Assembly (NCBI RefSeq): GCF_900108365.1 | Contig: NZ_FNWQ01000003.1 | Location: 124,001 to 188,000, forward strand | Direction: 5' to 3' | Length of the DNA: 64,000 nucleotides | Origin: Chryseobacterium culicis | GTDB lineage: Bacteria; Bacteroidota; Bacteroidia; Flavobacteriales; Weeksellaceae | Shown: positions 59,248 to 64,000 of the stretch, in pieces | Layout of the letters: each line of letters begins with the position of its first letter | Numbering within the stretch: the stretch's first letter is position 1 | Translations under genes and position numbers: made by a program | Notes under the pieces: generated by a model | What the model was told of the DNA's origin: nothing | Databases searched by the model: none | The model's input: only the letters and a program-made list of their open reading frames with translations

Positions 59248-60834
59248 TTAAATGGCAACAATTATTAATTTTGAATCTTGAACCACCATCTCTTCCAAAC
59301 AATTTTCAAGCCACGAATAGCCATAATCTGAAAAGAATACACTAAAATTATATACTCTTTCCTGCCATGTTTTTGCGGGATGAACATCTAAAAACAGATT
59401 TTCAAGTCTTTCCAGCAATTCATTTTGTTTTATTTTTTCAGCATGAAGAAGGCGCTTTTTCATTCTTTTAAATGACTTTAATTGTCTTACTTCTTCAGCC
59501 TTCACCATATTACCAAAAGATTTTTCTGTGGTTTCTGCAGAAGCTTTCAGGGCAGAGAAATTACGGATAAGCAATTCTTCTTTCTCTTCGAGTAATTGTA
59601 AAACCGGATTATCTTTTAAAATTTTCTGGTTGGTAAGTGCTGTAAAGTTCCGGAAGAAATCTTCTATCTTAAGATCCAGCTTTTCAATTTTTCCTAACGT
59701 TTTTTGCTTCAGAAAAAGCATTGAGTTTCTCGGGATAAGAATCGGAAAAGGAATGGCAACTTTTGAAAAGTAGTCTTTCAGTTCCAGCCAATACATAATT
59801 TCTGCATTCCCGCCGATATAAGCCAGATTGGGAAGTACATTTTCCTGATACACCGGGCGCATCACAGCATTGGGACTGAATTTATCTGGGTGATTTTCCA
59901 GCTCGTCCAGAATTTCTTCTTCCGTAAACTGAATATTTTTATCTACAATACTGTATTTCTGTCCGTTAAACTCTATTCTGTCTCTGGTTTCAGAAAGGTA
60001 GAAAAGATTAATTTCCCGGGGATTCACCTGAACCTTTCCGTATTTTTCCGTCAGAAGATCTACTTTATTTTTAGCGGTTTTCTGTAAGCTAAAATGAAGA
60101 AGTTCATCTTTGAAAATCTCCTTCATCTGACTTTTAAGTTTCTTAGAATCTCCATCTAAAATTAAAAGACCAAATTCTGAGAAAAGACGATTCACAAGAA
60201 CCTTAATGGCTTCGGTCAAAGTATTTCCTGCCTTATAGGCTTCTTTCATCATTAAGATGAGTTCGGTACCGAAAATAGAATCTTTGAATTCTTTCTCGAA
60301 TTCAGAAATAAAATAAGTATCACTGATCTTTATTCTTCCTACCGGACCTCCTGATCTTTCATTGGTTTCGTAATAATTATTTTCGGTTTTAAAATGATTG
60401 ATCTCTGCAAAATCATGATCTTCTGAAGCCATCCAATACACCGGAACGAAGTTAAAATCCGGAAAATTTTCTTTCAGATACGTACATGTTTTGATGGTCT
60501 GAAGTATTTTATACACAAAAAACACAGGTCCAGAAAACAGATTCAGCTGATGCCCTGTGGTAATGGTAAATGTATCAGGCTGCTTAAGATGATCTATATT
60601 TTCTCTTTGCTTTGAAGAAAGAGTGAGCTCTGACAGCTGGCTTTCAAACACATCAAATAAAATCTCTCTTTTTTTGGATGAAAATGAGTCTTTTTTAAGA
60701 TGAATCTGTTGTTTAAAATGATCTAAGGAAAATGTATGATTTTCAAAGCCCTCAATTTTCTGATGTAAAAAATCTTTTACGAGCTGAGGGATACTTTCTA
60801 TATCGTTAAATGATATTTTATTAATTGTTTTCAA
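59248..60834 (-). CDS. bshC: Bacillithiol biosynthesis cysteine-adding enzyme
   Basis: A 528-residue enzyme of the BshC family, proposed to add Cys to GlcN-malate in the last step of bacillithiol synthesis. Motifs: FTITTGHQLNLFSGPVFFVYK, VPVYWMASEDHDFAEINHF, MRPVYQENVLPNLAYIGG, and a coiled-coil C-terminal third (KASAETTEKSFGNMVKAEE). Full length. It lies 12 bases after the putative porin gene on the same strand. Confidence 0.95.
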   Translation of the reverse strand: MKTINKISFNDIESIPQLVKDFLHQKIEGFENHTFSLDHFKQQIHLKKDSFSSKKREILFDVFESQLSELTLSSKQRENIDHLKQPDTFTITTGHQLNLFSGPVFFVYKILQTIKTCTYLKENFPDFNFVPVYWMASEDHDFAEINHFKTENNYYETNERSGGPVGRIKISDTYFISEFEKEFKDSIFGTELILMMKEAYKAGNTLTEAIKVLVNRLFSEFGLLILDGDSKKLKSQMKEIFKDELLHFSLQKTAKNKVDLLTEKYGKVQVNPREINLFYLSETRDRIEFNGQKYSIVDKNIQFTEEEILDELENHPDKFSPNAVMRPVYQENVLPNLAYIGGNAEIMYWLELKDYFSKVAIPFPILIPRNSMLFLKQKTLGKIEKLDLKIEDFFRNFTALTNQKILKDNPVLQLLEEKEELLIRNFSALKASAETTEKSFGNMVKAEEVRQLKSFKRMKKRLLHAEKIKQNELLERLENLFLDVHPAKTWQERVYNFSVFFSDYGYSWLENCLEEMVVQDSKLIIVAI

Positions 60835-60846
60835 CCTGTACAGTTT

Positions 60847-62790
60847 TTAGTTGAACAAATACCACACAATCCCGATGTTCAGTCTGAAATCATATACCGG
60901 ATAATGTGGAAATGCGTATGCTTTGTTATTGGAAATAACAGTTCCTATCTGCTGCCCTTCTATGAAAAAGAACATTTTTTTCACTTTCATATTAATATAG
61001 ATATCGGCAATAGGCTGTCCTCCAATTGAGAATGAATCCGCTCTTGGAAGAATATATTCGTTAAGAACAGGGAAATATTCTCTTGAAGCAAATTTTGAGA
61101 AGTAGTATACTTTAACACCCGCCTGAATTTCTGCCGCTTTTTTGAATGCCTGTGTCTGGTAGAAGAAATTAGCTCTTCCGATGAAACCAGGTAAAGGAAG
61201 CAGTTCTTTATTAGTCAGGGTATTTTGGAAATGCAGTCTTGTATTGAGATGGAATTTTTTGAAGCTGAAAGTAGCCTCCCCTCCGATCTGAGAGATATTG
61301 ACCGAATTATTACTTTGTTTCGGGCTCATGCTGCTGTCAAAGTATGTATAATTATCAATTCTGAAATAATTAGCAAAGATTTCGGTTTTAAACCATTTCA
61401 GGTTAACGCTTCCTCCTACTTCCATGACAGACTGATTGTTTGCATTTTCAAGATAATAATTGAAGTTATTATAAACGGAAGTATTCATCAAATAGTTGAA
61501 TGAAGGATATGCACTCTGGAAATTCACCTTTGCATTAACGAAATAATCTTTGATGGGTTCAAACTTCAGATTATTGGTTGTTTTAAGATAGCTTTTAAAC
61601 TGGCTTCCGTTTGAAAATTCAAGAAATGAGTTTAGCTGGATTTTATCCCAAAGTTTTACCTGTAAATTTCCTACAGCCCCAATCCTGTTTTCTTTAAGTT
61701 CATTGGGAAAAGGAAATGCACTATTAATAGATGCAATATCTGTTACCCCAAACTTAATGATCTGATAACGTACACCTGCGTCTAATTTGAATTTTTCATT
61801 ATTAAAAATTAAGCTGACTGTATTGCTTAAGTTTTCGGAATATTTTTTTGTTGTCAGCGGAAAGCCGTTTATTAAATCTGTAGGAGCATCATACCAGTAG
61901 GTTTCAGGAGTCGACTGGTTATAATAGTATTTATTTCCCTGATGAGAAATAATATGTCTAATACTGAACGGAAATTTTTCAGAATTAAATGGAGTAAACT
62001 GCTGGCTCAGGTAGTATCTTCTGTAAGCAAACTGCGAGCTGGAAGAGGCTAAGCTAACCTGAGCGTTTTGTCTGTTGCTGTAGTTACTGTCTCCATTCAT
62101 AAAGAGATTATCTTCAGTAATACCTCCACTTTCCTGGTTGTTTACATTCTGGTGAAGATAGTGGGCAAAAAGCTCATAGTTTCCACTTTTTGAGACATAA
62201 TGTCCTGAGAAAATAGTATTATTATTTGCGGCTAACGAGTTTCTGTAAAGTCCCTGAGAACGAAGTCCCATATATTCCAGCGCAAAATTGAATCTCTTTC
62301 CTATATTTTGAGTGTAGGTAGATCTCAGAGCAGCTCCGTTTCGCATAGCATTGTGATAAATAAATGTAGCGGTAGGAGTTTTTACATCATAGTATTTCAC
62401 ATCGTTTGCTCCAATAATCATATACGATTTGTTGGAAGGTAATAGGGAAAGGTTTTCTTCCGGATTTACCTCGAATACAAGTGGATTAAATCCTGAACCA
62501 ATATTGGCTGGCTGTATTCTTCCGAAGTTATCTTTATTATTTTGTTGTGAAAAGATATAGGTTTTATCAAAAGTCATTACAGTATCAAAAACTTTCTTTT
62601 CAGAAAACTGAGTCTGATACAGGTAATCATTAATAGTAGGTTTGAAAATTTTCAGGGAATCTTTCTTCCCGGAGTCTATCACGAGTGTGTCTTCTGCTTT
62701 TTTGGTTTGAGGCTTGGTACCGGCTTTATTAACGACCTGAGCCCTTGCAGCAAAACTTAAAGACAAGAGTATGAAAAGGATGTACTTCAT
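60847..62790 (-). CDS. Putative porin
   Basis: A 647-residue outer-membrane protein with signal peptide (to AARAQ), a Thr/Lys linker, and a long run of amphipathic strands rich in Tyr, Asn and Phe ending LNIGIVWYLFN (aromatic end for BAM). This matches the Bacteroidota family annotated as putative porin. There is no plug domain or TonB box, so passive diffusion or a structural barrel is likely. Substrate unknown. Confidence 0.82.
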   Translation of the reverse strand: MKYILFILLSLSFAARAQVVNKAGTKPQTKKAEDTLVIDSGKKDSLKIFKPTINDYLYQTQFSEKKVFDTVMTFDKTYIFSQQNNKDNFGRIQPANIGSGFNPLVFEVNPEENLSLLPSNKSYMIIGANDVKYYDVKTPTATFIYHNAMRNGAALRSTYTQNIGKRFNFALEYMGLRSQGLYRNSLAANNNTIFSGHYVSKSGNYELFAHYLHQNVNNQESGGITEDNLFMNGDSNYSNRQNAQVSLASSSSQFAYRRYYLSQQFTPFNSEKFPFSIRHIISHQGNKYYYNQSTPETYWYDAPTDLINGFPLTTKKYSENLSNTVSLIFNNEKFKLDAGVRYQIIKFGVTDIASINSAFPFPNELKENRIGAVGNLQVKLWDKIQLNSFLEFSNGSQFKSYLKTTNNLKFEPIKDYFVNAKVNFQSAYPSFNYLMNTSVYNNFNYYLENANNQSVMEVGGSVNLKWFKTEIFANYFRIDNYTYFDSSMSPKQSNNSVNISQIGGEATFSFKKFHLNTRLHFQNTLTNKELLPLPGFIGRANFFYQTQAFKKAAEIQAGVKVYYFSKFASREYFPVLNEYILPRADSFSIGGQPIADIYINMKVKKMFFFIEGQQIGTVISNNKAYAFPHYPVYDFRLNIGIVWYLFN

Positions 62791-62831
62791 TATTCATTAT
62801 TGTACAGCAAAAATAAGAAATAAAAGGACAT

Positions 62832-62855
62832 AAAAAACCCCACAAAAATGTGGGG
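62832..62855 (-). terminator. Terminator of the right-edge SusD operon
   Basis: On the minus strand CCCCACA-TTTT-TGTGGGG followed by six T, 24 bases after the stop of the 62880 gene. Confidence 0.92.
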
Positions 62856-62879
62856 CTTGAGATATTTGTTAGAAAAATT

Positions 62880-63686
62880 TTAGTTTTTCACTAGGACAAA
62901 TTTATTACCGCTGGAAGTACCTGCAGCACCTGAGAAAGTAAGCGCAGAGATGTTAATACCATTAGTACAGAAATTAACTGTCCCTGTACCAGTTACTGAC
63001 ATACTACCAGTTGGCGCATCATAAAGAAAGTTTTGATTAGAAGCTACTGTAATATTACCATTGGTTTGAACAGTAACAAGCATATATGATGTACTTGTGT
63101 TGCTAATATAAGGATTGTTAGTTGACAATATCTTAAACTGGTTAGCAGCAGGACCTGGCTGTATAGTAATTAGCGCTCCTGGTAAGTAATCTTCCCAAGT
63201 ATCCGTTACTACCTTATACGTTCCAGTGAAACCAGACATGTTAAATGGACATTCTAATGAATATTTCAACGTGTGAGTCTGATTGAATGTAGCATTAGCA
63301 ACTGAAGGAGAAGAAATTTTAAAAGTAATTGTTTTTTGAGTTTCCTTAGCTCCACTTTCTAATAACTGTATTTTAAAGTTACCCACCTTTTGCCCTGCAG
63401 CAAGATTATCGGTTTTATTTACAATCTTAAAGTCTACACCTTCTACTGCTGTAGAATTAGCTGCATCAACAGCAATTGTTACATCTGTATTTTGTTTTGC
63501 TTCACTTAAAGTAGTATATGTTATTGCAACCTCTTTAGAAGTTGAGCCTTTTACTACTGTTGCTTCTGAGCTTGTAGCACCAAAACTCAAATAATTATCT
63601 CCATCATATACTGCATCATCTGGCTCTGAACAGGCAGAGATCATTAATGCAAAAATCGGAATACTTAAATATTTTAAAATTTTCAT
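62880..63686 (-). CDS. SusD-associated surface lipoprotein with Calx-beta-like domain
   Basis: A 268-residue lipoprotein (LMISACSEPDDAVYDGD, Cys19 with acidic export signal). Residues about 35-140 look like a Calx-beta/Ig fold (NTDVTIAVDAANSTAVEGVDF, GNFKIQLLESGAKETQKTITF). The C-terminal half is a lipocalin-like beta domain (GTYKVVTDTWEDYLPGALITI). Such proteins act as extra ligand-binding subunits in SusCD operons. It follows susD by 25 bases. Confidence 0.8.
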   Translation of the reverse strand: MKILKYLSIPIFALMISACSEPDDAVYDGDNYLSFGATSSEATVVKGSTSKEVAITYTTLSEAKQNTDVTIAVDAANSTAVEGVDFKIVNKTDNLAAGQKVGNFKIQLLESGAKETQKTITFKISSPSVANATFNQTHTLKYSLECPFNMSGFTGTYKVVTDTWEDYLPGALITIQPGPAANQFKILSTNNPYISNTSTSYMLVTVQTNGNITVASNQNFLYDAPTGSMSVTGTGTVNFCTNGINISALTFSGAAGTSSGNKFVLVKN

Positions 63687-63711
63687 AGCTAAAATTCGCT
63701 TTTAATTAATA

Positions 63712-64000
63712 TTAATAACCAGGGTTTTGTTGCACTTGAGAGTTTAGGTTAATCTCCTGAGCTGGAATTGGTAATGTATACTTATAGCTATTGTTAGGAA
63801 GGTTTGTAACCGTAACAACATCATCCGTCTGGTTTCTATCCATAGTAACACCAGCTGCAGTAGCCAATCTTTTTAAATCGATGTATCTGTGTCCTTCCAA
63901 TGCAAGGTCAACTCTTCTCTCTTTTAAGATATCTGCATAAGCTGCTGCTGACGAAGCATATACTGGAAGTGGAGCAGTTCCACTGTTGTATCTTTTCGCT
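63712..64000 (-). CDS. SusD/RagB-family lipoprotein (5' part outside window)
   Basis: Only the C-terminal 95 residues are present; the frame is open to the right edge. The typical SusD end is visible: AYADILKERRVDLALEGHRY then IDLKRL, and the closing PIPAQEINLNSQVQQNPGY. The piece beginning at 63900 is only part of this longer frame. A SusC gene is expected to the right. Confidence 0.9.
   Translation of the reverse strand, partial: AKRYNSGTAPLPVYASSAAAYADILKERRVDLALEGHRYIDLKRLATAAGVTMDRNQTDDVVTVTNLPNNSYKYTLPIPAQEINLNSQVQQNPGY

Noticed and set aside
63712..63900. Stand-alone 62-residue protein at the right edge
   Set aside because: It starts at a TTG within the C-terminus of a SusD gene whose frame continues to the window end.

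Overview
The window looks like chromosome of a flavobacterium of the Chryseobacterium type (family Weeksellaceae). The reasons are: AT-rich DNA; Bacteroidota promoters (TAnnTTTG, with TTG about 19-20 bases upstream) in front of tRNA, rpsT and riboswitch transcripts; SusC/SusD pairs; proteins with type IX secretion (T9SS) C-terminal sorting domains; a bacillithiol gene (bshC); and a GYDIA-type GHMP kinase. The genus is inference; the phylum is well supported.

Layout. 1-9.7 kb is housekeeping: a tRNA hydroxylase running off the left edge, an HtrA protease, RidA, LptD, a cell-wall amidase, a tRNA-Glu, and a divergent HxlR regulator/NAD(P) oxidoreductase pair. 9.8-10.5 kb is rpsT followed by three identical tRNA-Glu genes. 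10.8-12.6 kb holds two tandem paralogous T9SS-secreted proteins. 12.7-19.7 kb is a cobalamin-uptake operon under a B12 riboswitch: a BtuB-like receptor, a BtuG-like beta-propeller lipoprotein, a surface lipoprotein and a T9SS-anchored propeller protein.

19.8-25.5 kb is a copper/redox region, all on the minus strand: YHS lipoprotein, Sco, exported superoxide dismutase and a small Cys-rich exported protein, then MbnP, an MbnH-like di-heme peroxidase and a beta-barrel protein with an Asp/Cys-rich N-terminus. A second copy of the small Cys protein lies upstream. 26.0-36.5 kb is a heavy-metal efflux island: CPC-type P-ATPase, Fur-family regulator, CDF exporter, bestrophin, CzcB, a CzcA-CzcC fusion and a small Cys protein. 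Two near-identical operators, each placed exactly 13 bases upstream of a TAnnTTTG box, tie the ATPase and the RND operon together.

36.5-47.7 kb is visibly more AT-rich and is the strongest candidate for an undescribed system. It is an operon of a coiled-coil fibre-like protein, a tiny YD-repeat/T9SS-sorting protein and a 2235-residue SpvB/RHS protein ending in an HELLH putative metallopeptidase toxin, followed by an overlapping lipoprotein (candidate immunity). A 139-bp inverted-repeat element comes next, then a decapitated toxin tip and three orphan immunity-like genes, one with a frameshift in an A run.

47.8-52.5 kb is a SusC/SusD pair behind a SAM-I riboswitch, suggesting methionine- or sulfur-responsive nutrient uptake. 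52.7-62.8 kb is housekeeping: aroQ, pckA, GHMP kinase, fabD, a LysM/receptor-fold protein, bshC and a putative porin. The window ends inside another SusD with its partner lipoprotein.
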